Counted from the first letter of the stretch, positions 17,226-26,757 are shown. The stretch: DNA of 60,170 nt from Alkalinema sp. CACIAM 70d (GCA_002148405.1 MUGG01000222.1:1-60170), one strand, 5' to 3'. The notes: a model not told the origin generated them from the sequence alone. Translations and numbers: made by a program.

Positions 17226-19085
17226 TTATTGATTGGTTAAAGGAGAAGAAAGTTGTCTGATGGATGTTTGATACCACGCAGTAATACCCTGTGCAATACC
17301 TTGGGCTAATTCACCAAGATTTTCCTCCACCCAATTAGGGTTTGCGACGTCCCCCACATACAACACCATCGAGGGTACCAAGATTTTTCGGCAAAACCCT
17401 AAGCTACCGATTTGAGTCGATCGATCGGGCAAAGTCTGTAGCGTACCAGTATCAGTCAGCCCTGGAAGTCCTGTTTGAAAGGCTGCTTGAAACGCCTCCG
17501 CACTCACTTGGTTCTCCGCCTGGAAATTGGCATAAAAGAGTAACAGTTGAGAGTCAGTACCCTTCTTTCCTGGAAACTGGATTGAGCTAGGTTTCATCGA
17601 GAATGATTGAATCGTTGATTCCTGAACATAAGATGGGTAACTCCAACTGGGTTGGCTGGAATTCATCACCAGTTCGAGAGCAATATCCCCCAAACGACAT
17701 CTCTCATTAATGCTCTGAATGACCCGATCGAGAGAACTGGTATCAATATCCGTATGAATTTCTAAGGGGTTGGCTAAATGAATCAGCGCTTGTCCAACTT
17801 GATCGCGTAGAGCTAACATTTGCTGGCGTTCAATGGATGCGGCGACTGGCCCTAATAGGGCTGTTCGATCGCGCCCTGCAACCAAAAAAATATGGTGCCC
17901 CTTGTTGTAGACCCAGTTTTCTAGAAAAAGCTTTAAGGGCGATAGGGTATCCTCTGGCAATTCCGAGAGAAGTTGTTTTTCTAAATCATGCACAATACTA
18001 CTGGCACGAATCCCAACAAAACTCTCAATTTCATCATTATTAGGAGGCGCTTTTAGGCAAGCTCCCTGATGTAATCCAATCAATTCCCAATTTTGATTTA
18101 ACAGCGGACTTCCTGAGGAACCAGGTTCCGTATCAGTTTCATAGGCCAAAAACTGGCTATAAAGTTGTTGAACTCGATTATTGTAAATGACCACTTCTTT
18201 GGGGCGACCTTGGGGGTGTTGCACAATATTGACAACCTCACCGGGTAAATCCTCGGCAGGGAGCTGCTTTAATAATTCTTCAGACAGTAATGTTTGGAGT
18301 GTTGCATGGGAAATCCCTGTTCGAATCCTTTCTGGATGGTCACTTCTTGGCATCTGTAAAAAGAGAAAATTATCTCCCGCTTCAGGGGATTGTAGTTGCA
18401 GCCGCTCCATATCGGCTTGAGATAAACTTTCCAACTGGAGCAACGCATAATCTAGATTGGGATCCTGGCAGGCATAGTAGAAATTCGATCGAAACCGATA
18501 GGGCACAACTTGATGAGTATCGAAGGTGCTACGCCCCAGCGAATCACGCTCATAGAGGAAATAGGCTGTAAACTCCGATACTAGTTCAGGGGCAGAAATA
18601 ACATGTTGATTCGTTAATAAGTAGTTTTTCCCGACTAAAAAGCCTGTCCCAAAGGGAACTGACGTATTAATTATTTTCTCTCGGATAGCATCTAGGTTTT
18701 CTGGCTGACTCAGATCATCCAGCTTACGTTCAAGCTGAAAGAGGCGAAAAACGGACTCTTTCAAATCTAGATTATCTTGAATAGCTTGGAGTAACGGTTC
18801 AGCACTTTGAGGCGAATATTGTCGAAATAGACAGCAAACGGATCGACCCGCTCGTACGCCAGCTTCCAAAAAACCGTAGGGCAAAAAGTCTGGCAATCCA
18901 ATAAAAAATCGATACTGATCAAAGCTTTCTAAAATTTGCTTCCATGAATCCATCATGGCTAGCTGCTCTTCAACTTGAATTTCTTCCATGGTCACAGATT
19001 TGGGGGCTTGACTCAGAGCAGCCAGCTCAATTTTGTCCCCAATTTTAATCTTGTGCCCAAATACATCGTTCAGTATGATTTCCAT
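17226..19085 (-). CDS. Trypsin-like protease with N-terminal helical and C-terminal amidase-like domains
   Basis: Start ATG 19083-19085 is preferred over the TTG at 19100 because GAGGA lies 8 nt upstream; it gives 619 residues. Residues 30-120 are helical, with LPYGFLEAGVRAGRSVCCLF, possibly an effector-associated adaptor-type domain. Residues 140-385 are an S1 protease with His in LTNQHVIS, Asp in NLDYALLQL and Ser in EPGSSGSPLL. Residues about 400-610 resemble the fold pattern of N-acetylmuramoyl-L-alanine amidase 3 (INERCRLGDIALELVMNSS, and KILVPSMVLYVGD before NPNW). The family's first metal His motif is not obvious, so this domain may be inactive or adapted for binding. There is no signal peptide. 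Cytoplasmic trypsin-adaptor fusions are typical of conflict (programmed-death-like) effectors. It is divergent from the pentapeptide membrane gene, 48 bp apart. Confidence 0.75.
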   Translation of the reverse strand: MEIILNDVFGHKIKIGDKIELAALSQAPKSVTMEEIQVEEQLAMMDSWKQILESFDQYRFFIGLPDFLPYGFLEAGVRAGRSVCCLFRQYSPQSAEPLLQAIQDNLDLKESVFRLFQLERKLDDLSQPENLDAIREKIINTSVPFGTGFLVGKNYLLTNQHVISAPELVSEFTAYFLYERDSLGRSTFDTHQVVPYRFRSNFYYACQDPNLDYALLQLESLSQADMERLQLQSPEAGDNFLFLQMPRSDHPERIRTGISHATLQTLLSEELLKQLPAEDLPGEVVNIVQHPQGRPKEVVIYNNRVQQLYSQFLAYETDTEPGSSGSPLLNQNWELIGLHQGACLKAPPNNDEIESFVGIRASSIVHDLEKQLLSELPEDTLSPLKLFLENWVYNKGHHIFLVAGRDRTALLGPVAASIERQQMLALRDQVGQALIHLANPLEIHTDIDTSSLDRVIQSINERCRLGDIALELVMNSSQPSWSYPSYVQESTIQSFSMKPSSIQFPGKKGTDSQLLLFYANFQAENQVSAEAFQAAFQTGLPGLTDTGTLQTLPDRSTQIGSLGFCRKILVPSMVLYVGDVANPNWVEENLGELAQGIAQGITAWYQTSIRQLSSPLTNQ

Positions 19086-19133
19086 AATAGCTATCCTCAA
19101 AATATATCAAGTTAGATTAGCTACTGAGTAACA

Positions 19134-21316
19134 ATGCCAATCAATTCTCAGCCTATCAATCCCAAGCTCTCACACGAGCAACTGCCTAACAAACGCTTCG
19201 ATTATCGAGGAAGACGAATCCAGCAATCGTCCCTCACTTCAGACTTTCCAACAATCAATGCAGGTCAATCTTGTTTGAGTCAAGGTATTACTGTCATAAC
19301 GATCATCTTACTCTCTTTACTTTCCATATTCTTGCTTAGTTACTTTGGGTCTAGCTGCGTCCTTAATATTGTCATTGATAATCACTCCTACAGGCTTACC
19401 TATGTCCTAGCAGCAATTCTTTCCGGCCTATCACTTCTTCTAATTTATAAAAAAGGGTTCGTCTATAGTCTAGTTTTTTCAATTCTTATCAGCTTTCTAT
19501 TAGCCCCATTAGTTCCTGCTGTAGTATTTAGCCAACATTCTGAGGTGATCACCTATATTTTGAGTACCAATGTTATTGTTCTTTTGTATAGTTTAATTTT
19601 TATTAGTTCAACGTTACTTATCTCAATCCTTTTTATCACTGCCACCTACATTTTTAGAAAATTCGATCTTACAAAAGTCATCTTTTTAACGACTAGTCTT
19701 TTGGTAGGAATTGTCTGTGGAGTAGCATCCTTTCAATATGGGTGGTTAGATAACGATACAATTCGTAACCTTCGGTTGGAAAAGCAGATAGCCAATTTAA
19801 GTCGAGGTGAAATTGCAGCGACGATCGGTGGAACTGTAACGCCCTTAGTTGCCACTTGGCTTGCAGTTACCCTAGCTCAACAATTGAACAAAAATTACCC
19901 CTCTCCATTTAGTTTCCTCAAGACCGTTAGTTTATTACTAGCTAGTTGGGGCGGCACCTGCTTTCATAATTTGGATTTAAGTGGGATCAACTTTTCTAAC
20001 GCTAAGGTCGCAAACTCAGACTTTCGGGCTAGTAAACTTTACAGAACTTGTTTGAGAGGAGTCGAAGGCTTGGAGTATGCGCGGGTCGATAGCCGCTATC
20101 TAGATCTAGAACAACCGAAAGTTCAGGAATTACTAACCCTTGGCCATACCCGCGAAACCAACTTTCAGCGCACGATCCTGCGAGGAGCCTATCTTCAAGA
20201 AGCCGACCTGCGGGACATCGACTTCACCGAAGCCAACCTCGATGGTGCTGACCTGCGAAATGCTGATCTAAGGCGCGCCATCTTTATCCGCACGATCGTC
20301 ACTGATGTGGATTTTTCCGGCGCAGACTTGACGGGCTGCTGCATCAAAGACTGGAGCTTTAATCGGCAAACGCAATTTACCGGAATCACCTGCGACTACA
20401 TCTACCGCAGCTTGGAGCAAAACCGTCCCAGCGATCGCTATCCCATCGATCGCAACTTTGAACCGGGTGAGTTTGAAGCCATGCTGCAACGCATCGATAC
20501 CTCCTTTGAATTCGTCGTGCGCGATCGACTTGATCCGTTAGCCTTAAGTTTTGCCTTTGAGAAATTTCGCCTAGAAGATGAGGGACTGGGACTAGAGCTA
20601 CAAGGCGTGGAGCAACGGGGAGATGTCTGGATTGTCAAAGTTGGCCATAAAGCGGGCATTTCTCCGCAGCAGGTAGAGCAGCATGTGAATGATACCTATG
20701 AAGACCTACGCACGCTGTTTGAAACCCGTTACCAGCTTGCCATATCTGCCAAAGAAAGTGAAATTTCGCGGCTCAATCAAACCCTCAATGAAGTTCTACA
20801 ACGATTCATGCAACGATCGGCGGGAAATTTCACAATTGGAGGAGAAGGCAATCGAATTTATGTTGTGGATGAGGTCAGCCAATTGATGGAAAGTCAAAAT
20901 ATTAACGCCGGTCGGGATGTCGATTTATCCAGCGGCACTCGGGTTAATGTAGGTGGGGACGTGTCTGGAATCCTCAACCTAGGGGAAATTAGCGGAACCG
21001 TGACCAATCTAGTCCAGCAACTCAATAACTCGTCCGTTGCAGAACAGCAGGATTTAGGTAGCCTGTTGCAGAATTTGCAAACCGCGATCGAAGCTGAGAG
21101 CGATTTGCCAGAGGAGCAAAAAAAGATGCCTTAGATGCGGTCGCCACCCTAGCTGAAGAAGGGAAAAAACCTGCCGAGAACCGTACCACGAAACTCTGTT
21201 CCATGGCGGTGAATGCCCTTAAGGGGATTACTAGCAGCCTATCCGATGCCAGTAAGCTAGCTGAGTGCTTTCAGATTTCCCTGCCGCTTATCAAAGCTCT
21301 CCTCGGACTACCATAA
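19134..21316 (+). CDS. Membrane pentapeptide-repeat protein, frame interrupted at A AAA AAG
   Basis: The zero frame (19134-21134, 666 aa) has about five membrane helices at residues 45-240. A short pentapeptide block follows at about 275-420 (repeats of the ADLRN and ANLDG kind), then an alpha/beta domain at about 440-540, a coiled coil and a Gly/Asn beta segment (NINAGRDVDL, NVGGDVSGILNLG). It ends EEQKKMP. At 21118-21125 the sequence is C-AAAAAAA-G, read as CAA AAA AAG. Slipping back one base continues for 63 more codons (DALDAVATLAEEGKK, then KLAECF, ending LIKALLGLP) to TAA at 21316. This matches the helical C-terminus I know from related cyanobacterial pentapeptide proteins. The heptamer A AAA AAG is the dnaX-type -1 slip site. 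Real frameshifting, polymerase slippage, a mutation or a base-calling error all remain possible. Confidence 0.7.
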
Positions 21317-21346
21317 AGCAAGCTAATATGAACTGAAACAATAAAT

Positions 21347-21375
21347 AGCCCCAACTCTTTCGTCAGAGCGGGGCT
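21347..21375 (-). terminator. Terminator of the DM13 gene
   Basis: AGCCCC (21347-21352) pairs with GGGGCT (21370-21375), with an inner CTCT/AGAG extension. On the minus strand the stem is followed by ATTTATTGTTT. It lies 93 bp past the DM13 stop and 30 bp after the pentapeptide gene's extended stop. Confidence 0.65.
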
Positions 21376-21468
21376 GAGCAGCTAGTAAGATCCTAAGTTT
21401 ACCTGGTATTGGTACCCGTTTATACCGTTTTACGCAGTTTATCGGGGCCAAATTTCCAGAGATTGAAC

Positions 21469-21954
21469 TTACAGCGATGCGTACCCAAAGGTTGCGTTCG
21501 CCATCCGGCACCAAATCACCACTGATTTCACCTTCGAAACATTGATTGCATCGGGAATGGGATAGCGCTGCATTCCGCTGTAGCTGTGAAGTTTACCTAG
21601 GTTAACGTAGCCATTCATTGCAGTATAAGATTGGGGGGGCTTGCTTTGGGAATCTAGCAAGACGTGTAAATCGGGGCCAAGCTCACTGGTGCTGAATGCG
21701 CTATCTAGCTCTAGGTAGTAATGACCTTTCTCCTGCACAATGCGGGCCGTCCCTGTCGTTGCTTTTTCCGCCGCCACAAATTTTCCAGTCTTCATCATCA
21801 TGCCCTCAGGCTTAGCCGCGATCGTGGAGGATTGCCAACCCGGTGGAAGGAGAACTGGGGCTGAAGCATAGACTGCCGGAGCCGCGATCGTCAGCATCGC
21901 AGACACTGCACCTAACATGGCCCAATGGTTTAGGTTTTGGTTGAGTTTCATCAT
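21469..21954 (-). CDS. Exported DM13-domain protein
   Basis: This 161-residue protein has a signal peptide (MMKLNQNLNHW then a hydrophobic core, cleavage near VYASA) and one DM13 domain. The domain shows GTARIV, the YYLELDSAF strand, GPDLHVLLDS, VNLGKLHSYSGMQRYPIP and the end motif VVIWCRMANATFGYA, whose cysteine is family-conserved. DM13 is a beta-sandwich proposed to act in redox or electron-transfer reactions at the cell surface. Here the protein would be periplasmic. Its 5' side carries 15-bp tandem repeats. The terminator at 21347 suggests it is transcribed alone. Confidence 0.85.
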   Translation of the reverse strand: MMKLNQNLNHWAMLGAVSAMLTIAAPAVYASAPVLLPPGWQSSTIAAKPEGMMMKTGKFVAAEKATTGTARIVQEKGHYYLELDSAFSTSELGPDLHVLLDSQSKPPQSYTAMNGYVNLGKLHSYSGMQRYPIPDAINVSKVKSVVIWCRMANATFGYASL

Positions 21955-22418
21955 GGTGTTGTTCCTTGCGTATTACTTGATGGATGGTTGTGAGAATGCT
22001 GTGTGAACTAGTGCTCTGTGAATTTGTGCTCTGTGAATTTGTGCTCTGTGAATTTGTGCCGTGTAAACCAGTACTGTGTGGACTGGTGGAACTGATTGCT
22101 ATTGTTTCGGGCACAGCCTGTATCTGGCTGATGAACTGATAAACGTTCGCTGAATTCACCTGAGAAATCTCTGAGAAAAGCGTCAATTAATCGCTTGCAT
22201 CCAAAACTGAGGATTCCCTGAGTTTAAACTGTAAGCTACTTAAGAAATAGATAATTCCATCTTCAGACAACCACTATTGATCGCTCATATTTCTGCTTAG
22301 CCATCTCGCCATAATTAACCAATCAACACCTAGGGAATAATTTAATATCTACTAATTTTCACCGTAACTGGTTTTCAATAGAGCACTTTCCTAATTCCAA
22401 CAATAGATATGGCACAGT
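21955..22418. other. Divergent spacer between DM13 and EamA genes
   Basis: This 464-bp spacer holds the 15-bp tandem repeat array at 21996-22085 on the DM13 side. The EamA side is AT-rich and contains several TAATTT- and TTTAAT-type stretches. Leftward ORFs across the repeats (repeated NSQST) are low-complexity products of the array rather than genes. Confidence 0.5.
21996..22085. repeat. Six tandem 15-bp repeats upstream of the DM13 gene
   Basis: Three exact copies of GTGCTCTGTGAATTT (22011-22055) are flanked by one degenerate unit on the left and two on the right. The period is constant at 15 bp with no spacers, so this is a minisatellite and not a CRISPR array. Confidence 0.9.
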
Positions 22419-23423
22419 ATGAAAACTTCGCGTCTTTTAATGCATTATCGTATTTATCTTTGGATCGCCACATTGATTTTTGCTGCATCTAGTTCTGTAA
22501 CTCGCCGAATCACACTACTAGGTGAACAGCATTTGATCGATGGCAGAAACCCAATTTCCCTCTGCAATGTCCTTTTTGTTGGTAACTTATGTGCTTTAAT
22601 TTTGATGGCTTGCCTATTCAGCCGACAGTGGAACCGTCAGACTTTTAGCCAGCTAACCCAGCAGGACTGGATTCAGCTAGGCACGATCGGGCTGCTTTCC
22701 GGTGCCCTGGCCCCCGCCCTCATTTTTGCCGCATTGGACAATACCAGCGTGACCAATGTCGTACTATTTAGCCGTTTAGAACCGCCCATCTCTCTGGTCA
22801 TTGGCGTGCTATTTTTCCGGAGTAGGGTACAGCGGTGGACAGGCTTAAGCGCGATCGTTGGGTTTGCAGGCATTGTCGTCACAGCTCTGCTGAGCTATAC
22901 CCAGGAATTCCGGTTTGATCGAGGCATTTTATTTGTCACGATTGCTGCAATCATCCTAGCGATCGCAAGTAACATTAGCAAAGCAAGTCTCCAACAGGTT
23001 TCTGTGAGTATTTTTAATCTCGTTCGAACCTTTTTGGGCACGATTATTTTCTTTGTAATTGCTCAGACCTTTTACGGTAGTCAGCATTTTATTGATGCCT
23101 TTTCGCCCTTTCTGTGGCAATGGATGCTGCTGTACAGTGCGGTGATTGTGGTCAGTGGTCAACTTTTTTGGCTCAAAGGCTTGAAGGATGCCTCAGTTGC
23201 AGAAATCACGTTAGCCCATTTGTTAGAGCCGATCGCCGCGATCGCCATGGCCTTTCTAATTTTGGGCGAAACCCCGACAACCGCACAATTTATCGGAGGG
23301 AGCATTGTGCTAGTTAGTATTTTCATTAACCTATGGGATTTATTTCAGCAAAATCGCAAGCCCGATCAATGGATTAACTGGATTGATGAAATGATGGGAA
23401 TTGCCAATTTCCGAGGCTTTTAG
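22419..23423 (+). CDS. EamA/DMT-superfamily transporter
   Basis: This 334-residue membrane protein has about ten hydrophobic segments arranged as two EamA repeats (about 14-145 and 165-310), as in RhaT/YdcZ-like drug/metabolite transporters. Marks include the repeat-ending ALDNTSVTNVVLFSRLEPPISLVIGVLFF in the first half and the matching VAEITLAHLLEPIAAIAMAFL in the second. It would export or import a small metabolite across the plasma membrane; the substrate is unknown. It stands alone, with the two-component kinase gene starting 132 bp downstream on the same strand. Confidence 0.87.
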   Translation: MKTSRLLMHYRIYLWIATLIFAASSSVTRRITLLGEQHLIDGRNPISLCNVLFVGNLCALILMACLFSRQWNRQTFSQLTQQDWIQLGTIGLLSGALAPALIFAALDNTSVTNVVLFSRLEPPISLVIGVLFFRSRVQRWTGLSAIVGFAGIVVTALLSYTQEFRFDRGILFVTIAAIILAIASNISKASLQQVSVSIFNLVRTFLGTIIFFVIAQTFYGSQHFIDAFSPFLWQWMLLYSAVIVVSGQLFWLKGLKDASVAEITLAHLLEPIAAIAMAFLILGETPTTAQFIGGSIVLVSIFINLWDLFQQNRKPDQWINWIDEMMGIANFRGF

Positions 23424-23555
23424 TCATCATCTCAAGATTTCACCACAATCTGTCTATTTCTCAGCCGTGACCTATCGGGTACTCAGTAAAAATTAATATT
23501 CTGTCCCTGTTCCTGAAAATAAGATATAAGCCATGGTTGTCGTGTTCGCCTTCCC

Positions 23556-24815
23556 ATGACTTCTCTTGATTCCCAAGAAATTCAGCATTACCAACAGGTT
23601 CTGGAATATATTTCTGCACTGAGCTACCGATCGGGAGAACTGACGAACTATTTGCAGGAAATTACACTGGGCGTCAGCAGCTTGCTCCACCTAGACTGGT
23701 CAGTCGTGACCCTATGCCAAAATGGCTCTGAGCGCGTTCTCGCCAGCAGCGTTGACATGGGTGAAGGCGATCATGTTTATGAAGTTCACGGCACACTTAC
23801 GGGCACCGTCATCGAACGGGGGTGCCCTCTGGTTGTTGAAGATACCGACCAACATCCTGAATTGGGCGAAGCTCCCGAAGGCTATCGTTCCTATTTGGGC
23901 GTCCCTTTGCGAACAGCGCAAAACCTGGTAATTGGAACGATTTGCTCCTTCCATCAAACCCCTCGGCAATTTACTCAACGGGAAGTTAAAGTTTCAGAAC
24001 TCTTTGCGGAGCGGGCAGCAACAGCGATCGATAATTATTTCCTGTATAGACAGCAATTGGAATTTAACGAGCGGCTGGAAGCGGAAGTGGAAATTCGTAC
24101 CCAGGAACTGCGGGAAGCCCAAGCCAAGCTGATGGAGCAGGAACGGCTGGCCGCGATCGGGGAATTTGCTGCGATGATTGTCCATGAAATTCGAAATCCC
24201 CTCACGACAGTCAAAATGGGCTTAAACGCCTTTAAAAAGCTAGATCTGAACTCGGCCTATCAAGAACGGCTCGGGCTAGCTTTGGGCGAATCTCAACGGC
24301 TAGAAAATTTGTTGAGCGAAATTTTACTCTATGCCAAACCCCAAACCCTACAACTGGTTCAGTTAGATCTTGTGGCGCTACTCAAGGGCATGTTACCCGC
24401 GCTGCAAGAAATGCCTGAAGCGGCAGGGCGATCGATCGAATTAATCGCCGAAGTACCCCATTTGTTGCAATTAGCAGATGTGGACAAAATTAAGCAGGTA
24501 TTGATCAATATCATTCGCAACGCCTGCGAAGCCACAGAGGTCAGCGGAATTATTACTTGTCGGTTGACCGTAGATGCGATCGCCCGCACCCAACAGATTC
24601 AGGTGCACAACCCCGGCCCACCCATTCCGCCCGAAGTCCTAGCCAAACTAACGCAACCCTTCTTCTCCACTAAATCCGGTGGTACGGGATTAGGATTAGC
24701 CATTTCCAAACGGATTCTTGATGCCCATGGGGCTTTGTTTTCCATAACTTCCGACGCAGTACAGGGTACTTGGGTCACGATTCAATTTCCGCTGCTGCCA
24801 GAAACTCTTGTATAA
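23556..24815 (+). CDS. GAF-domain sensor histidine kinase
   Basis: This 419-residue soluble kinase has a GAF domain at about residues 20-170, a short coiled coil, HisKA with phospho-acceptor His in MIVHEIRNPLTTV near residue 210, and a complete HATPase_c (N box NIIRNACEA near 324, G1 HNPGPPIP, G2 GGTGLGLAIS near 375). No membrane segment is present, so it senses a cytoplasmic ligand or redox signal. The domain order and length resemble cyanobacterial Hik2/chloroplast sensor kinase, but I cannot assert orthology by eye. It lies 183 bp upstream of a gene for a kinase-like protein that lacks the ATPase domain and of an OmpR-type regulator, which may be its partners. Confidence 0.88.
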   Translation: MTSLDSQEIQHYQQVLEYISALSYRSGELTNYLQEITLGVSSLLHLDWSVVTLCQNGSERVLASSVDMGEGDHVYEVHGTLTGTVIERGCPLVVEDTDQHPELGEAPEGYRSYLGVPLRTAQNLVIGTICSFHQTPRQFTQREVKVSELFAERAATAIDNYFLYRQQLEFNERLEAEVEIRTQELREAQAKLMEQERLAAIGEFAAMIVHEIRNPLTTVKMGLNAFKKLDLNSAYQERLGLALGESQRLENLLSEILLYAKPQTLQLVQLDLVALLKGMLPALQEMPEAAGRSIELIAEVPHLLQLADVDKIKQVLINIIRNACEATEVSGIITCRLTVDAIARTQQIQVHNPGPPIPPEVLAKLTQPFFSTKSGGTGLGLAISKRILDAHGALFSITSDAVQGTWVTIQFPLLPETLV

Positions 24816-24998
24816 CTGGCAATCCTGCTTCAAGTTCGCGATCGCAGCAAGCCCCGATCGCACCCAGCCATGGACTCAGCAAGATACTCACTTTCTAGTA
24901 GCTTGTGTCAATTCTTGCTTGTTTTCTAGCAATTTCTCAGGGAAAATTCAGGTTTCTAGCGTTCAATAGATTCATGACTCAGATACTTCATCTCATCC

Positions 24999-25571
24999 AT
25001 GCCCATACCTGTCATGCCCAACTGGAGAAGGCCCCTTAGGTTCTTGTCCAGTTGGATAAACCCTTCGTCACTTTCATCTCTATTCTTACAACTCCTGCTA
25101 TTGCTATCTTGCATTTTTACGATCGGATTGTTAGGAATTCGTTATTGGAACCATCTCATGATGGAACGATTAATGCAAAAGGCAATGAATCCAGCAGAGG
25201 CAACTTCAGGTACACCCACAATTATGTTGGGTATGAATGATTTCCATCACTATGCTCAGACGCTGGAAATTGGCTCTATGATTGCCCTTGGTTTAATTTG
25301 TATTGTGATTTTTAGCGTTAGTGTCCGTTGGTTAATCAAGGTGCGTCACCGTCAACGGAATTTTACCAACCATGTTTCCCACGAACTCCGTACTCCCCTC
25401 ACGATCGTCTACGGCTATTTGCAAAGTCTGCTGCGTCGCAGTCCCAACCTGACCTTAGATCAACGGGAAGCCTTGGAAATTGCCACCGCAGAAACCCAAC
25501 ATACGATCGAAATTCTGCAACAGTTACTGGATGATTTACGGGGACAGTCCACCCATTCACAGGTGAGGTAG
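24999..25571 (+). CDS. Membrane-anchored HisKA (DHp) protein without ATPase domain
   Basis: This 190-residue protein has membrane helices at about 26-47 and 93-112, with a short periplasmic loop of about 45 residues. The HisKA domain follows, with H128 in NHVSHELRTPL and the second dimerisation helix ending QQLLDDLRG. The protein then stops (TAG 25569-25571). There is no HATPase_c: no N, G1 or G2 boxes appear in any frame before the response-regulator gene, which begins 4 bp later. It cannot autophosphorylate alone. It may be phosphorylated in trans, for example by the GAF kinase upstream, act as a phosphatase or scaffold, or be a stable truncation. The tight spacing with the regulator gene implies translational coupling. 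Confidence 0.8.
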   Translation: MPIPVMPNWRRPLRFLSSWINPSSLSSLFLQLLLLLSCIFTIGLLGIRYWNHLMMERLMQKAMNPAEATSGTPTIMLGMNDFHHYAQTLEIGSMIALGLICIVIFSVSVRWLIKVRHRQRNFTNHVSHELRTPLTIVYGYLQSLLRRSPNLTLDQREALEIATAETQHTIEILQQLLDDLRGQSTHSQVR

Positions 25572-25575
25572 CTCT

Positions 25576-26307
25576 ATGCAACAAAAAACAGTCCCTCATA
25601 TCCTTTTGGTGGAAGATGAGGAAAAACTAGCGCGATTTATTCAGTTAGAACTGGATAGTGAGGGCTATCAAACCAGCGTTGCCCACGAAGGCATGACTGG
25701 CATGACCCTAGCCCGCAATGAAACGTTAGATCTGTTGATTTTGGATTGGATGCTACCGGGAATGACGGGCATCGAGATTTGCCGACGGCTGCGCAGTACA
25801 GGCAGCAAGGTTCCTGTGATTCTTTTAACGGCACGGGACGATATCAACGATCGGGTGGCGGGACTGGATGCCGGAGCCGATGACTATGTCGTCAAGCCGT
25901 TCAGTATTGAGGAATTACTGGCGCGGGTGCGGGCCCATCTGCGGCGAACCCAGGAAGACGATCCGGATGTTCTACAATTTGACAATTTGGTTTTGAATCG
26001 GCGAACTCGGCAGGTGAAGCGAGGCGATCGGGCGATCGAACTCACGGCGAAGGAATTTGACCTGTTGGAATACCTAATGCGTCACCCTCGGCAGGTCTAC
26101 ACCCGTAACCAAATCCTGGAAAATGTCTGGGGCTACGACTTCATGGGCGATTCCAACATCATCGAAGTCTACATCCGCTACCTACGGCTCAAGCTGGAGG
26201 AACAACAGGAGGAACGCCTAATTCACACCGTTCGTAGTGTTGGGTATGTTCTACGAGAATCCACAGGCATCAGAGAACCGTCAGACTCCTACAATCCAAA
26301 TAACTAG
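25576..26307 (+). CDS. OmpR/PhoB-family response regulator
   Basis: This 243-residue DNA-binding regulator has a receiver domain at about residues 6-120, with acidic DEE at 13-15, phospho-acceptor Asp in LILDWMLPG near 56, a switch Thr in LLTARDD and Lys in VVKPFSIEEL near 106. A winged-helix effector domain is at about 130-230, with AKEFDLLEYLM, VWGYDFMGDSN and the wing HTVRSVGYVLR. All key residues are present. The gene starts 4 bp after the ATPase-less HisKA gene, so the pair forms an operon. A hairpin lies just downstream. Similar regulators in cyanobacteria (RppA, NrsR, ManR type) respond to metals or redox. No target operator was identified. Confidence 0.93.
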   Translation: MQQKTVPHILLVEDEEKLARFIQLELDSEGYQTSVAHEGMTGMTLARNETLDLLILDWMLPGMTGIEICRRLRSTGSKVPVILLTARDDINDRVAGLDAGADDYVVKPFSIEELLARVRAHLRRTQEDDPDVLQFDNLVLNRRTRQVKRGDRAIELTAKEFDLLEYLMRHPRQVYTRNQILENVWGYDFMGDSNIIEVYIRYLRLKLEEQQEERLIHTVRSVGYVLRESTGIREPSDSYNPNN

Positions 26308-26322
26308 AACAATAAAACCTAA

Positions 26323-26353
26323 GGGGTTGGCTTTCTTAAATTAAACCAACCCC
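26323..26353 (+). terminator. Terminator-like hairpin after the response regulator
   Basis: GGGGTTGG (26323-26330) pairs exactly with CCAACCCC (26346-26353) around a 15-nt AT-rich loop. No U-run follows on the plus strand, while the minus strand has a weak one. It may end the regulator operon or the leftward tRNA transcript. Confidence 0.45.
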
Positions 26354-26402
26354 AAAGCTACCTGACTAAGTTAACGGTTTAAAACTAGTTCTAATTTTTT
26401 AA

Positions 26403-26474
26403 CTGGGGCGCTAGGATTCGAACCTAGGAATGCCGGGACCAAAACCCGGTGCCTTACCGCTTGGCGACGCCCCA
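26403..26474 (-). tRNA. tRNA-Gln (anticodon UUG)
   Basis: The minus strand reads TGGGGCGTCGCCAAGCGGTA at the 5' end, with the D arm following. The anticodon stem CCGGG/CCCGG flanks the loop TTTTGGT with anticodon TTG. The T arm CCTAG-GTTCGAAT-CTAGG and the acceptor pairing with CGCCCCA plus discriminator G are intact. The U1-A72 end is typical of bacterial tRNA-Gln. CCA is not encoded. All arms are canonical. Confidence 0.97.
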
Positions 26475-26757
26475 CCGCGCAACCACAAGAATAATATTAG
26501 CAGGTACTCCTGGGATTGTGTCAACATTTTTTTAGAATTTTTTCGCTATTTTTCGATCGCGATGCCTAAACGCTCTCAACCGCTTCTCTCGTAAAGCTCT
26601 TCAGCAATCAGCCAATTTTCTATTCAGTCCTCTACGACCGTATCAATCAGTACGACATTCCCCCCGAGGAGTTGCATATGATGCAGGTACGGACGTAAAG
26701 TGTAGGCTACAGCACAGCCAGCACAAATCATTTTCGACAGATTAATTTTTCGAGGGA

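Noticed and set aside
21996..22085. Possible CRISPR array
   Set aside because: The 15-bp units are contiguous with no spacers, and no cas genes are in the window.
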